A stretch of DNA of 64,000 bases from an uncultured Latescibacterota bacterium. GTDB lineage: Bacteria; Latescibacterota; UBA2968; UBA8231. The notes beneath the pieces are model-generated. The model saw nothing but the letters and a program-made list of their open reading frames with translations, ran no database searches and was not told where the DNA came from. Shown here piece after piece: positions 17,546 to 26,243 of this stretch; within the stretch, counting starts at the first letter, position 1, and every line of letters starts with the position of its first letter. The position numbers and the translations under genes were made by a program. The DNA lies in assembly GCA_958295495.1 (NCBI GenBank), contig OY282352.1:3474548-3538547 (forward strand), written 5' to 3'.

Positions 17546-19764
17546 CGCACGGTAAATTCCGAGTGGATCTCGGCTTGGTTGCCGCTCATATCCCGCACCC
17601 TCAGCACTAGGCGGTGTGCGCCCGGCGACAAATTTTCCGCCCCATGCCCGTACACGCGCCCAGCTTCTGGATCGTATTCGGCGATCAGCGGGCGTCCGTC
17701 GAGCTCGAACTCAATGTCTTCTTCCCGCCCAATGCCCGCGCCTTGGTCGCGCACTGCGCCGCGAATTTCCGGGCGTGGGCCAACCACCGCCCCCTCAGCG
17801 GGTTGTAAACTGCCGATCTCAGGGGCTTCAAGGTCGGCCAACAGCCCATAGCGGCCAAAGCGGCGCACCCGCGCCACGACCTGCCGGCCCACAGCGTCCC
17901 ATTCGTTGCCCACGAGCGTCCACTTTTCAGCGGCGACCTCTCGGTAGATGCCCAGCTTCTCCGGCGGCATCGTTCCCCGGTCGTAGCGGAAGCGCAACTC
18001 GACCTTGTGGTCGAAGCTAACATCAGGCCCCAAGGCAAAAGCCGATCCGGTCGCAACTAGCGAAGCGGGCACACTCGGCTCAAAGGCCGCGACTTGCGGG
18101 AAGAACGGCGCGTATGCGCTCGCCGTGGCAAAGCCCAATTCGACCGCGCCGCTGGCATAGGTCAACTCGGCCGCAGCACCCGGCTGCACGAGTTGCCTAT
18201 CGAGGACGACCTTTTGCACGGCGGCCTTCGGCGTCCGCAGCAAAACCGTCCCTGCTGCCGGATCGCTCGGATCGAGCGGCACGGCGACCCGGAACTCGCG
18301 CAAGCCGGTCTGGCGGGGGCTGATATTAGCGGTATCAGCGCGGACTAAGGGAGCCGCGCTAGGCACTTGTGCATAGCGCATCACCAGTTCCACGAAGTCC
18401 GGGTGGGGGCGGCGCTCCAAGGAAAAGTTCGGCACCCCGGCCCCATCGTCGGGCAGGCGACAAATGGCAAAAGCTGCAACGCCCGCCGCAGCCCGCGCCC
18501 GGATCCGCCAGTAGGGGACGCCCCGGTGGATCCGCCACTTGAGCGGACCGGGGCGGCTCTGCCGCCGATCTACGCGCCGCCAAGTTTTGCCATCGCGCGA
18601 ACTGGCCAATTCTACTTCCACGAGCGGATCGTCCGCATCGGTCAGCCGCGCCTCGATAAAGGTTCCGTCCGCTTTTGCCACGATCCGCGCCCCGGCAATG
18701 GCCGGCGGGGCATCAACCATCAGCCCAAAGCGCGCCCGGCTCTCATTGCCGTTGACATCGGCGACCGCGACGACGGCCTCGTGCAGCCCCTTGGCCAAGT
18801 TTAGAATTCCATCGTCAGGCCCCTCGTAGAATTCGAGCCGATTGCCCGGCAGGCGGCACAAGTTGTAAAAGCGGCCCACCCCACCCTTAAAAGCAGCCAG
18901 CGGCCGATCCAAAAACATCTGGTGCATATCGCCGTATCCGACCCTCTTGTAGTGCGCCGCAAAAACCGGATCGCCGTCGATGTGCAAGGCCGCGCGATAG
19001 GGGGCTAGCTTGTTGGGGGCCGCGTCGGCGCGATCGTACATCAACGCGCTGATGCTCACCGGGCCGAGCACCTGCACGGCCCGCTCCCCGGCGAACTCCC
19101 CCCGGCCCGGCTGCCAGCGCAAATTCAGCACATAGGGATCGTGCCCTCCCTCGACTTGGGCATTGCGACCATGCGGCGTGATAGCCACTCGTTGCAAGGT
19201 CGGCGCGACCGTATCGGCGATGGCGAACCCGTTCAAGAGGGGATTGATCGCCACGTTGTCTGCGTCGCGCAGTTCTAGGTGCAAATGGGGAGGGCCGGCT
19301 CCGCTCTCGCCGCTCCAAGCGATGACCGCGCCGCCGAGCACTGGAATTTCCCCGGCCTCGAAATACAAATCCACGCTGTAGCGTCCAAGCTGCTGTTGGG
19401 CTTGTGCCACGCGCTCGGCCACGGGCGCGGCAAAATCCTCTAAATGGGCATATACTACAATGCGGCCATCGGCCAATTTCTGGTACAAGGCCCGGCCATA
19501 GCCCCAAGGCGAGGTCCGCACTCGCCAGATATAGCCATCGGCTAGGGCCTGTACCGGGTGGCCGGTCTCGCCCCAAGTCTTGAGGTCTATGCCGGCGTGG
19601 AAGGCCCGGGAACGCGATTCGCCGAAGGTAGAAGACAGGGCCGGCGCAAGGCGCAGCGGCCAGACGAAGGGCACCTCTTGTGCGCTAGCCGGCAGCGACG
19701 CGGCCACCATTAACAAGAGCATCCATAAAAAACGTCCTTGGGGACTACCGCCTTTAAGCGGCAT
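17542..19764 (-). CDS. Secreted M23 (LytM) family metallopeptidase, multidomain
   Basis: A 740-residue secreted protein with a signal peptide (GRFLWMLLLMVAASLPASA). The LytM module follows directly: FHAGIDLKTWGETGHPVQAL gives the first His and Asp ligands, and GPPHLHLEL gives the HxH. M23 enzymes cut peptidoglycan cross-bridges; both metal motifs are intact, so activity is plausible. The remaining 500 residues look like several Ig-like beta domains, ending in GIGREEDIEFELDGRPLI and a VRDMSGNQAEI strand. The start at 19764 is chosen to give a normal signal peptide; ATG 19857 has a better ribosome site (GGGAAAG) but would put 45 residues before the hydrophobic segment. It probably acts in the periplasm or at the surface. 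Confidence 0.87.
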   Translation of the reverse strand: MPLKGGSPQGRFLWMLLLMVAASLPASAQEVPFVWPLRLAPALSSTFGESRSRAFHAGIDLKTWGETGHPVQALADGYIWRVRTSPWGYGRALYQKLADGRIVVYAHLEDFAAPVAERVAQAQQQLGRYSVDLYFEAGEIPVLGGAVIAWSGESGAGPPHLHLELRDADNVAINPLLNGFAIADTVAPTLQRVAITPHGRNAQVEGGHDPYVLNLRWQPGRGEFAGERAVQVLGPVSISALMYDRADAAPNKLAPYRAALHIDGDPVFAAHYKRVGYGDMHQMFLDRPLAAFKGGVGRFYNLCRLPGNRLEFYEGPDDGILNLAKGLHEAVVAVADVNGNESRARFGLMVDAPPAIAGARIVAKADGTFIEARLTDADDPLVEVELASSRDGKTWRRVDRRQSRPGPLKWRIHRGVPYWRIRARAAAGVAAFAICRLPDDGAGVPNFSLERRPHPDFVELVMRYAQVPSAAPLVRADTANISPRQTGLREFRVAVPLDPSDPAAGTVLLRTPKAAVQKVVLDRQLVQPGAAAELTYASGAVELGFATASAYAPFFPQVAAFEPSVPASLVATGSAFALGPDVSFDHKVELRFRYDRGTMPPEKLGIYREVAAEKWTLVGNEWDAVGRQVVARVRRFGRYGLLADLEAPEIGSLQPAEGAVVGPRPEIRGAVRDQGAGIGREEDIEFELDGRPLIAEYDPEAGRVYGHGAENLSPGAHRLVLRVRDMSGNQAEIHSEFTVR

Positions 19765-19857
19765 GGGGAAAAGGGAATGGGTTGAGCGGTCGCCCCTTGT
19801 GGGCAGGCTGCAAAAGCCAAACCTTACGCGAAGTATCTGATCGCGATCGCAATACAT

Positions 19858-20130
19858 TTTATCTTTCCCAACGAATTAAGCGTTCCGCGTATTAGATGTA
19901 TGGCAGACAAAGGAATCAACGCCTTGCTCGCCCTGTCCAACGGCGAACGGATTAACAAGCCGCGTTGGTTGCGCCCCACCGCTCGCTGGCCCGCAAGCGT
20001 GCTCTGGCTGCGGTCGGATTGTCGAGAAGTCTTTGTCGGCACGCTGGCCTTCGCGTCCTTGCGGAACCGAGACGCAGTTAGGTCGAGCGTAGCCCGTCCA
20101 AGCCGCCTGCCTTAGCTGGTGGTAGCTTAC
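19858..20130. other. Intergenic region, no convincing gene
   Basis: 273 bases lie between two minus-strand genes. Short ORFs are open on both strands, but they lack ribosome sites and recognisable domains. No strong hairpin, repeat or promoter was seen apart from the GGGAAAGAT purine tract just upstream of ATG 19857. Confidence 0.5.
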
Positions 20131-20805
20131 TTAATCACAGGCGTCCTCGTATGTATGCAGGGCCATGCGGTCCGGGGCCACTTCGAGAAAGTGGAGGGGT
20201 TTTTCGGTCCAAGCACCGGTGTTGAAGTAGCATCGGCCCTGCCGTTCAATCGCCATGGCCGCGTGCGTGTGCCCGCAGACGATGGCTTCAACCCCCTCCT
20301 GCCGCGCCACGCGCAGGGCGTTGCACGCCACGTGCTCGTTGAGCACCCGGTAGAGCAAAGGCCATTTCTTGGCGTACTCGGCCACGTGGGCATTGCGCCC
20401 GCCGAGCCGGATGCGGCAATAGTGCAAGCGGTGGAAGACCCACTTGAACGCCGCGTGCCGGGGCATCAGCCGGTCGAGCCGATGGCCGTGGACTACGAGC
20501 AGCCGCCGATCGAGCCGCCAGCTATCGACAAAGCGGATCTGCCCCGGCTCGGCCAGCTTAAATTGAGCATCGTGATTGCCATGTACCCAGATTACGGGCC
20601 GGGATTGCGACTCGCGCACGAGGCGCTCCAACACGGCCCGATGGGCGTCGGGCAGGGTTTGGCCCGGCTCATCTATGACGTCGCCGTTGAGCACGAGCGG
20701 CACCCCTTGGGGCAAGGCATCCAGCCAAGACGAGAAGTTGCGATGGTAAAAGTAAGCCGATCCGAGGTGCAGATCGCTGACGATAAAGCAGCGTGCGACG
20801 TCCAT
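20131..20805 (-). CDS. lpxH: UDP-2,3-diacylglucosamine diphosphatase-type metallophosphoesterase
   Basis: A 224-residue calcineurin-like phosphoesterase. All five metal-binding blocks are present in order: SDLHLG (residue 10), LNGDVID, HGNHD, VVHGH and CGHTHAA. The RLDRLMP and HRLHYCRIRLGGRN stretches correspond to the variable cap that distinguishes LpxH-type enzymes, which hydrolyse UDP-2,3-diacylglucosamine to lipid X in lipid A synthesis at the inner membrane. This agrees with a Gram-negative envelope. It diverges from the rRNA methyltransferase gene across only 39 bases. A different phosphoesterase specificity remains possible. Confidence 0.82.
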   Translation of the reverse strand: MDVARCFIVSDLHLGSAYFYHRNFSSWLDALPQGVPLVLNGDVIDEPGQTLPDAHRAVLERLVRESQSRPVIWVHGNHDAQFKLAEPGQIRFVDSWRLDRRLLVVHGHRLDRLMPRHAAFKWVFHRLHYCRIRLGGRNAHVAEYAKKWPLLYRVLNEHVACNALRVARQEGVEAIVCGHTHAAMAIERQGRCYFNTGAWTEKPLHFLEVAPDRMALHTYEDACD

Positions 20806-20844
20806 GCCTCTTGCTGTATGGATTATATTTTGAATAATTGCCCG

Positions 20845-22308
20845 ATGAATAAACAGACAACCCCACCTGTACGCAAAGCGTACGACCCGGATAAATTACA
20901 GGCCCTGCTCCAGTACATCGGCCGCCTGCTGCCCACCGACCAAGAGCGAGCGGCCTTTTATCGGTGCTCGCGCACGCCCCCCCCTGCTTCGCTGCGCCTG
21001 AACGCGCTCCAAGCCCAAGCCCAACACGTCCGGCCCCACCTGCGCCAACGCGGCCAACGCGTGCCTTGGTGCAGCGAGGGCTTCGCCTTGCCGGCCAGCG
21101 ACGCCGGCCTCGGCCAGACCATTGAACACGCCTTGGGCGCGTATTACGTCCAAGCCAAAGCCCCCATGCTGGCCGTCGAGGTCTTGGCCCCCCAGCCCGG
21201 CGAGCGCGTCCTCGACCTGTGCGCCGCCCCAGGCGGCAAGGCCACCCAGATTGCCGCGCACATGCAAAACAGCGGCCTGCTGCTGGCCAACGAAATGCAG
21301 CGCAAGCGCATGCCCGCCCTCGTGGGCAATTTGGAGCGCTGTGGAGTGGCCAATCACGTCTTGACCCAAGCCCGAGGAACCATGCTGGCGCGTTACTTTC
21401 CCAACTTTTTCGACCGCGTCCTCGTCGATGCACCGTGCTCGGGCGATGGCATCGTGCGCAAAGACCAGAACATGCTCACCTACTGGTCGCCGCAAGACGC
21501 CCAGCACCTCGCCCAGCAGCAGAAGGGCCTCTTGCGCGCTGCCTATCAGATGCTGCGCCCCGGCGGCACCTTGGTGTACTCGACCTGCTCGCTCTCGCTG
21601 GAAGAAAACGAAGAAGTGCTCCTCGGGCTGTTGCGCCGCTATGGAGAAGAGGTCGCTATCCTCCCCATCGCAGAATTCGCGGGACCACCGCTGCCAGATG
21701 CGCTAGCCGCCCAATTCCCGGCCGAGTTCGCCCGCTGCGTCCGCGTCTGGCCCCACCACCACGACACCGAAGGGGCTTTCGTCGCTTGCCTCTCCAAACG
21801 CGCACCAACGCCAATCCCTGAAGACGCCCCTGCTTGGGCGGCCTCGGCGACCGCTCCCACTCCCGCCGAGGCCCGGCGCGCCGTCGAAGGCCGCTGGAGC
21901 GGTGCTCTACCCTGCCCCCCGGACCAGATATTCACCCTCAGCAACCGCCACTTATGCCGGCAACCAGCCCTCGGTCCGGCCATCCAAGAGCATCTGCCTT
22001 ACTTCGTCCGCGGCGGCATGAAGGTGGCCCGCCTTCACAAAGAGTACCACTACCTGAGCCAACAAACCGTCGCCCTGTGGGGGCATCTCATGCAGGGACC
22101 CACCGTCGAGTTGAACTGGCCCCAACTACAGGACCTGTTCGCGGGGCGTCCAATCTACTGCGACCCGCCCACGGGCCTCAAAGGCGAAGTTTTCTGCCGC
22201 TTTGGGCCGTGGACCGTCTGTCGCGCCATCGCCAGAGAGGAAGGCAGCCTGCTCGAAGGCATGCTGCCGCGCGCATTGTTCCGCGCCAATTTAGATAGGT
22301 TGGTGTAG
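20845..22308 (+). CDS. rsmF: RsmF/NOL1-NOP2-Sun type RNA m5C methyltransferase
   Basis: A 487-residue SAM-dependent methyltransferase acting on cytosine C5 of rRNA. The SAM site is VLDLCAAPGGKATQIA near residue 124. Both catalytic cysteines are present: VDAPCSGDGIVRKD and YSTCSLSLEENE. The C-terminal extension (residues 300-487, with FTLSNRHLC and the PUA-like GGMKVARLHKEY) matches the RsmF layout. The ATG at 20845 was chosen; ATG 20818 is also in frame. Neither has a clear ribosome site, and the divergent lpxH start is very close, so a short or leaderless transcript is possible. The same frame stays open upstream only as an antisense shadow of lpxH. Confidence 0.9.
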   Translation: MNKQTTPPVRKAYDPDKLQALLQYIGRLLPTDQERAAFYRCSRTPPPASLRLNALQAQAQHVRPHLRQRGQRVPWCSEGFALPASDAGLGQTIEHALGAYYVQAKAPMLAVEVLAPQPGERVLDLCAAPGGKATQIAAHMQNSGLLLANEMQRKRMPALVGNLERCGVANHVLTQARGTMLARYFPNFFDRVLVDAPCSGDGIVRKDQNMLTYWSPQDAQHLAQQQKGLLRAAYQMLRPGGTLVYSTCSLSLEENEEVLLGLLRRYGEEVAILPIAEFAGPPLPDALAAQFPAEFARCVRVWPHHHDTEGAFVACLSKRAPTPIPEDAPAWAASATAPTPAEARRAVEGRWSGALPCPPDQIFTLSNRHLCRQPALGPAIQEHLPYFVRGGMKVARLHKEYHYLSQQTVALWGHLMQGPTVELNWPQLQDLFAGRPIYCDPPTGLKGEVFCRFGPWTVCRAIAREEGSLLEGMLPRALFRANLDRLV

Positions 22309-22310
22309 GA

Positions 22311-22925
22311 TTATCGCGCCGGGCCCGGCCAAGGTGGGAAAAGCTGGTGTTCGATCCGCAGCATGTTGCAGACGCGACCAGCGATGAAATCGCCCAAATC
22401 GTCAAAGGTCTGCGGCTTTTGGTAGAAGGCTGGCATGGCCGGCAGAATGACGGCTCCGGCCTCGGCCGCGCCCGTCATGTTGCGCAACTGAATCAGGTTG
22501 AGCGGGGTCTCGCGCACCACCAGCACCAGCGGCCGCTGCTCCTTGAGGCTGACATCGGCCGCTCGCTCAATCAGACTCGCAGACGCTCCGCGGGCAATGC
22601 TCGACAGCGTCTTGGCCGAACAAGGCACCACCACCATGCCGTCGATGGGCACTGAACCGCTGGCGATGGGGGCGGATAGATCGCCGGCGTTGTATTCGCA
22701 CAGGTCGCCAGCTTGGGTTTCTTGCCCATAGCACCGCGTTATAAATGCTCGTAGGCTCTCCTTGTCCGGGCGGAAACCCAACTCTTCGACGAGCAGATAG
22801 CGCCCGTATTTGGACAAGACCAGATGCACTTGGTGCCCGCCAATCAGCAGGGCGCGCAGCAGGCGACCGGCGTAGAGCGCACCACTGGCCCCGGTGATGC
22901 CGACGACGATCTGCTTGCCGCTCAC
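22311..22925 (-). CDS. ubiX: UbiX family flavin prenyltransferase
   Basis: A 204-residue flavoprotein that makes prenylated FMN, the cofactor of UbiD-type decarboxylases. Family motifs are [17 protein letters not shown] at the N-terminus (FMN site), [18 protein letters not shown] near residue 100, [16 protein letters not shown] near residue 138 and [13 protein letters not shown] near residue 163, all in the right order and spacing. No ubiD gene is in the window. It overlaps the upstream dehydratase gene by 4 bases and is translationally coupled to it, an unusual partner; perhaps both belong to a catabolic module. Its stop lies 2 bases from that of the converging rsmF gene. Confidence 0.93.
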   Translation of the reverse strand: MSGKQIVVGITGASGALYAGRLLRALLIGGHQVHLVLSKYGRYLLVEELGFRPDKESLRAFITRCYGQETQAGDLCEYNAGDLSAPIASGSVPIDGMVVVPCSAKTLSSIARGASASLIERAADVSLKEQRPLVLVVRETPLNLIQLRNMTGAAEAGAVILPAMPAFYQKPQTFDDLGDFIAGRVCNMLRIEHQLFPPWPGPAR

Positions 22926-24904
22926 GACGCCCCCTTTAGCGCCTCGCGGCCCGCTTCGAGCGTGGCGACAATCGCTTCTACGTCATAGACGCAACCGCCC
23001 CAAGTGCCGCCGCCGACGTTTTGCAACGCCGCCCACAGCCTAGTGTCGTCGGGCAACTCCGCTTCGGGCGCAAGGTCTAGGCGCAAGGTGCGCTCGGCCA
23101 GCACCCGTTGGCCTTCCACAGCGCCGAACTCCTCGCCCGCGCAGCCGACCAACTCGATGCGCCCGCGCAGGTTGCGGCAGTCGATTTCAATGGCGATCAA
23201 GTCGCCGTCCCGCAGCTTGCCGATCGGCCCGCCAGCCAAGGCCTCCGGGCCGATGTGCCCGATGCAAGGGCCGGAGGAAAACCCCGAAAATCGCGCGTCC
23301 GTAAGCAGTGCCACGCGCTTGCCGATATCCGTGTACTTGAGCGCGATCGTAACCTGCGCGACCTCCTCCATCCCCGTGCCCATCGGCCCGCAGCTAATCA
23401 TCACCAGCACGTCGCCCGGTTCGATCTCGCCGGCCTTGATCGCGGCAATGGTGTCGCGTTCGGTGGTAAAAACCTTCGCCGGCCCGGTGTGTCGATAGAC
23501 CCCCTGTGCGTCGAGCAGCGAAGAGTCAATGGCCGTGCTTTTGACGACCGCGCCCTCGGGCGAGATGTTGCCGACCGGAAAGCAAGTGGTGCTGGTCAGG
23601 CCCTTGGCGCGGGCGCGATCGGCGTCCATAATCACGTCGTCCGGGTCCACCCCGTCTAGCTGGCGCAACTCGTCGCGGAAGCGGTGGCGGCGCGACGCAG
23701 TCTCCCACCAGTCGAGGTTTTCGCCCAGCGTGCGGCCCGTAACCGTCATCACTCCCTCCTCCAACAGCCCCAAGCGGCGCAAATGCAGCATGACCTCCGG
23801 CACCCCACCAGCCAAAAAGGCGCGCACGGTAACGTGGAACTCCGGCCCGTTGGGCAGCACATCCACCAAGCGCGGCACTTCGCGGTTGATCCGGTCCCAA
23901 TCCCCCACCTCTGGCCGCTTCCGCCCGGCCGCATGGGCAATAGCCGGCACGTGCAGGATCAAGTTCGTCGAACCGCCAAAAGCCGCGTGAACGACCATGG
24001 CGTTGTGCAGTGCCTCATCGGTGACCAACTCCTGCGAGCGGATGCCTGCGGCCTCCAGTGCCAGCAGCGCCCGCGCCGAGCGCACGGCCATATCGCGCCA
24101 GACTGGTTCTCCCGAAGGAGCCAGTGCCGAATGCGGCAGCGACAGCCCCATTGCCTCGCCCACAACTTGGGTCGTGGCCGCAGTCCCCAAAAACTGGCAC
24201 CCGCCCCCCGGCGTGGCGCAGGCCCGGCAGCCAAGCACCTGAAAGTCGTCGATGTCCATCTCGCCCCGCGCCAGCCGCGAACCCGCCGACTGGATCTTGC
24301 CCGCGTCCTCGCCTTCTTCCGGCGGCAGGGTCACCCCGCCGGGCACGACAATGACCGACAGGTCCGGCGTACCAGCTAAGGCGATGAGGACCGCTGGCAA
24401 TCCCTTGTCGCAGGTGCCCACTCCCATCACGCCGCGTCGCGTCGGCAACGAGCGGATCAAGCGGCGCAGGATCATAGCCGCATCGTTGCGGTACGGCAGG
24501 CTATCGAACATGCCCGTCGTGCCCTGCGAGCGGCCATCGCATGGGTCCGAGCAATAGGCGGCAAAGGGAATGCCGCCCCGGCGGTGGATTTCCTCGGCAG
24601 CGGCTTCCATCAGCAGGCCGATCTCCCAGTGGCCGGTGTGGTAGCCCAGCGCGATCGGCCGGCCATCCGGGGCGCGGATGCCGCCCTGCGTGCTGACGAT
24701 GAGGAACTCGCCCCGGCCCAGTTCGTCAGGGTTCCAGCCCATCCCCGCGTTCTGGCTGTAGCCAAAAATGTGGCCGCTCGGCGCTTCTACTACCTGCTCT
24801 ATGGTCAGCGGCAGCTTGCCGCCAGGGCCGGGAGCGCGGGTGCGGACTTGGTAGATCTCATCATCGGTCTCGCCGACGATTTCTGCAAAGGAATCAGTAC
24901 TCAT
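22922..24904 (-). CDS. yjhG: IlvD/Edd family dehydratase, YjhG/YagF (sugar-acid) type
   Basis: A 660-residue iron-sulfur dehydratase. The sequence follows the YjhG/YagF D-xylonate dehydratase pattern from end to end: [120 protein letters not shown] and the C-terminal [11 protein letters not shown]. Cysteines in DPCDG, GTCDKG and GCRAC can bind the cluster. The length equals that subgroup (about 655) rather than IlvD (about 560-615). It therefore probably dehydrates a pentonate or hexonate to a 2-keto-3-deoxy acid. It is coupled to ubiX downstream. Confidence 0.92.
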   Translation of the reverse strand: MSTDSFAEIVGETDDEIYQVRTRAPGPGGKLPLTIEQVVEAPSGHIFGYSQNAGMGWNPDELGRGEFLIVSTQGGIRAPDGRPIALGYHTGHWEIGLLMEAAAEEIHRRGGIPFAAYCSDPCDGRSQGTTGMFDSLPYRNDAAMILRRLIRSLPTRRGVMGVGTCDKGLPAVLIALAGTPDLSVIVVPGGVTLPPEEGEDAGKIQSAGSRLARGEMDIDDFQVLGCRACATPGGGCQFLGTAATTQVVGEAMGLSLPHSALAPSGEPVWRDMAVRSARALLALEAAGIRSQELVTDEALHNAMVVHAAFGGSTNLILHVPAIAHAAGRKRPEVGDWDRINREVPRLVDVLPNGPEFHVTVRAFLAGGVPEVMLHLRRLGLLEEGVMTVTGRTLGENLDWWETASRRHRFRDELRQLDGVDPDDVIMDADRARAKGLTSTTCFPVGNISPEGAVVKSTAIDSSLLDAQGVYRHTGPAKVFTTERDTIAAIKAGEIEPGDVLVMISCGPMGTGMEEVAQVTIALKYTDIGKRVALLTDARFSGFSSGPCIGHIGPEALAGGPIGKLRDGDLIAIEIDCRNLRGRIELVGCAGEEFGAVEGQRVLAERTLRLDLAPEAELPDDTRLWAALQNVGGGTWGGCVYDVEAIVATLEAGREALKGAS

Positions 24905-24934
24905 GCGGCCTCGTTATACCTTTTAGTGTCAGTC

Positions 24935-25945
24935 CTACCAGCCTTCTTCGCGGACTTGGATTTTTTTTAGCAGGGGACGCCACCAAGCTTCGTTGTCGCG
25001 GTACCAATGGACTGTCTCGCGGAAGCTGTGGGCAAAATCGACTTGCGGTTCCCAACCTAGTTGGGTGCGGATTTTGCTCGAATCAAGTAGGTAGCGGCGG
25101 TCGTGGCCGGGCCGATCATCGACGTAGGTTTTGTGTGCGGCGTCCAGCCCCAAGGCGTCGAGAATCAGGTCGGCGATGGTTTCGACATCCTTTTCAATGC
25201 CGCTGCCAACGTTGTACGTCTGTCCGATCTCGCCTTTTTTGAGCACTAGGTCAATGGCCCGGCAGTGGTCATCGACGTGGAGCCACTCGCGGCGGTTCTG
25301 GCTCGATTTGTATAGCGGCATCTTCTGGCTGGTGAGCAGGCGGACGACGAAGAAGGGGATGACTTTTTCAGGAAATTGATAGGGGCCGAAGTTGTTGGCG
25401 CAGTTCGACAGGGTGACGGGCAGGCCAAAGGTGTGGCCATAAGCGCGCACGGCCAGATCCGCGGCGGCCTTGGCTGCGTTGTACGGGGTGCGCGGCCGAT
25501 AGGGCGATTCCTCGGTAAAGGACTCATCTGCGTCGAGGGCCAGATCGCCGTACACTTCGCAGGTGGAAATGTGGTGGAAGCGCGGCACTTGGGCGTCGGC
25601 CGCGGCCTGCAACAGCTTTTGCGTACCCACGACATTGGTCTGGAAAAAGGCCACGGGGTTGACAATGGCCAAGCTGTTGTGCGATTCCGCGGCAAAGTTG
25701 ACCACACAGTCGGGACGGTGGACCTCGAAGAGATGTCGGGTCAGATCGGCATTCTGAATATCGCCGCGGACAAAGGTATAGCGGTCGCCATAGCTTGCTC
25801 CCACGTCCTTTAGGCTGGCCAAGTTGCCGGCGTAGGTGAGCAGGTCGTAGTTGACAATGCAGTCGTCGGGATAGGTCGATAGCCAGTAGCGAATGAAATT
25901 GGAGCCGATGAAACCGGCACCGCCGGTGACGAACAGGGTGGTCAT
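24935..25945 (-). CDS. rfbB: dTDP-glucose 4,6-dehydratase family protein (RmlB-like)
   Basis: A 336-residue extended short-chain dehydrogenase that makes 4-keto-6-deoxy nucleotide sugars. The NAD site is VTGGAGFIGSNFIRYWL, followed by NYDLLTYAGNLASL, NFAAESHNS, the YNAAKAAADLA catalytic Tyr/Lys, and NNFGPYQFPEKVIPFF. The catalytic STDEVYG loop reads STCEVYGD here: Cys replaces the Asp that assists water elimination, a variant I recall from a wide subgroup of homologues, so it need not be inactive. The start was moved to the ATG at the Rossmann motif; the frame runs 50 codons further upstream through a neighbouring gene. The RmlC-like gene at 4.2 kb could act next. Confidence 0.88.
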   Translation of the reverse strand: MTTLFVTGGAGFIGSNFIRYWLSTYPDDCIVNYDLLTYAGNLASLKDVGASYGDRYTFVRGDIQNADLTRHLFEVHRPDCVVNFAAESHNSLAIVNPVAFFQTNVVGTQKLLQAAADAQVPRFHHISTCEVYGDLALDADESFTEESPYRPRTPYNAAKAAADLAVRAYGHTFGLPVTLSNCANNFGPYQFPEKVIPFFVVRLLTSQKMPLYKSSQNRREWLHVDDHCRAIDLVLKKGEIGQTYNVGSGIEKDVETIADLILDALGLDAAHKTYVDDRPGHDRRYLLDSSKIRTQLGWEPQVDFAHSFRETVHWYRDNEAWWRPLLKKIQVREEGW

Positions 25946-25961
25946 AGGGCTTTTCTCTGCT

Positions 25962-26243
25962 CTAAAGCCTTCCGACCAGTTCGTTAAATCGCAAGCCACC
26001 AACCACAAAATCAGCCCGTTTACATTCTCCTTTATCGTTCTTAAAAATTTCCTCTGGAGCAGGAAAAGCATCTGCTTTGAACGCAATAAAGTCATCCGGT
26101 ACGTTGCGAATCTTCAGGGAATATGCTGATTGTTGATGATCGCCGGGTTCCTCTAGGACAATAGTCTCTTTGCCATATTCATCCTCAACCGAGGCCAACA
26201 CCTCATCCCGGATCAAATCTCGTAATATATCAAAATTGGACAT
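25962..26243 (-). CDS. Small partner protein of the AAA ATPase
   Basis: A 93-residue soluble protein that I do not recognise. It starts at ATG 26243, which shares one base with the stop of the ATPase gene (TAATG), so translation is coupled. The first 75 residues are acidic and amphipathic. The C-terminus reads GECKRADFVVGGLRFNELV and stops. A CKRADFVV-type strand often precedes an E-x-K nuclease-like strand in partners of this ATPase type, so the protein may be cut short here, next to rfbB (inference). Base composition is AT-richer than the flanks, as for the ATPase gene. Confidence 0.6.
   Translation of the reverse strand: MSNFDILRDLIRDEVLASVEDEYGKETIVLEEPGDHQQSAYSLKIRNVPDDFIAFKADAFPAPEEIFKNDKGECKRADFVVGGLRFNELVGRL

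Noticed and set aside
20119..20844. Long upstream extension of the rsmF frame
   Set aside because: It lies antisense to the clear lpxH gene, and homology to the methyltransferase begins only after 20845.
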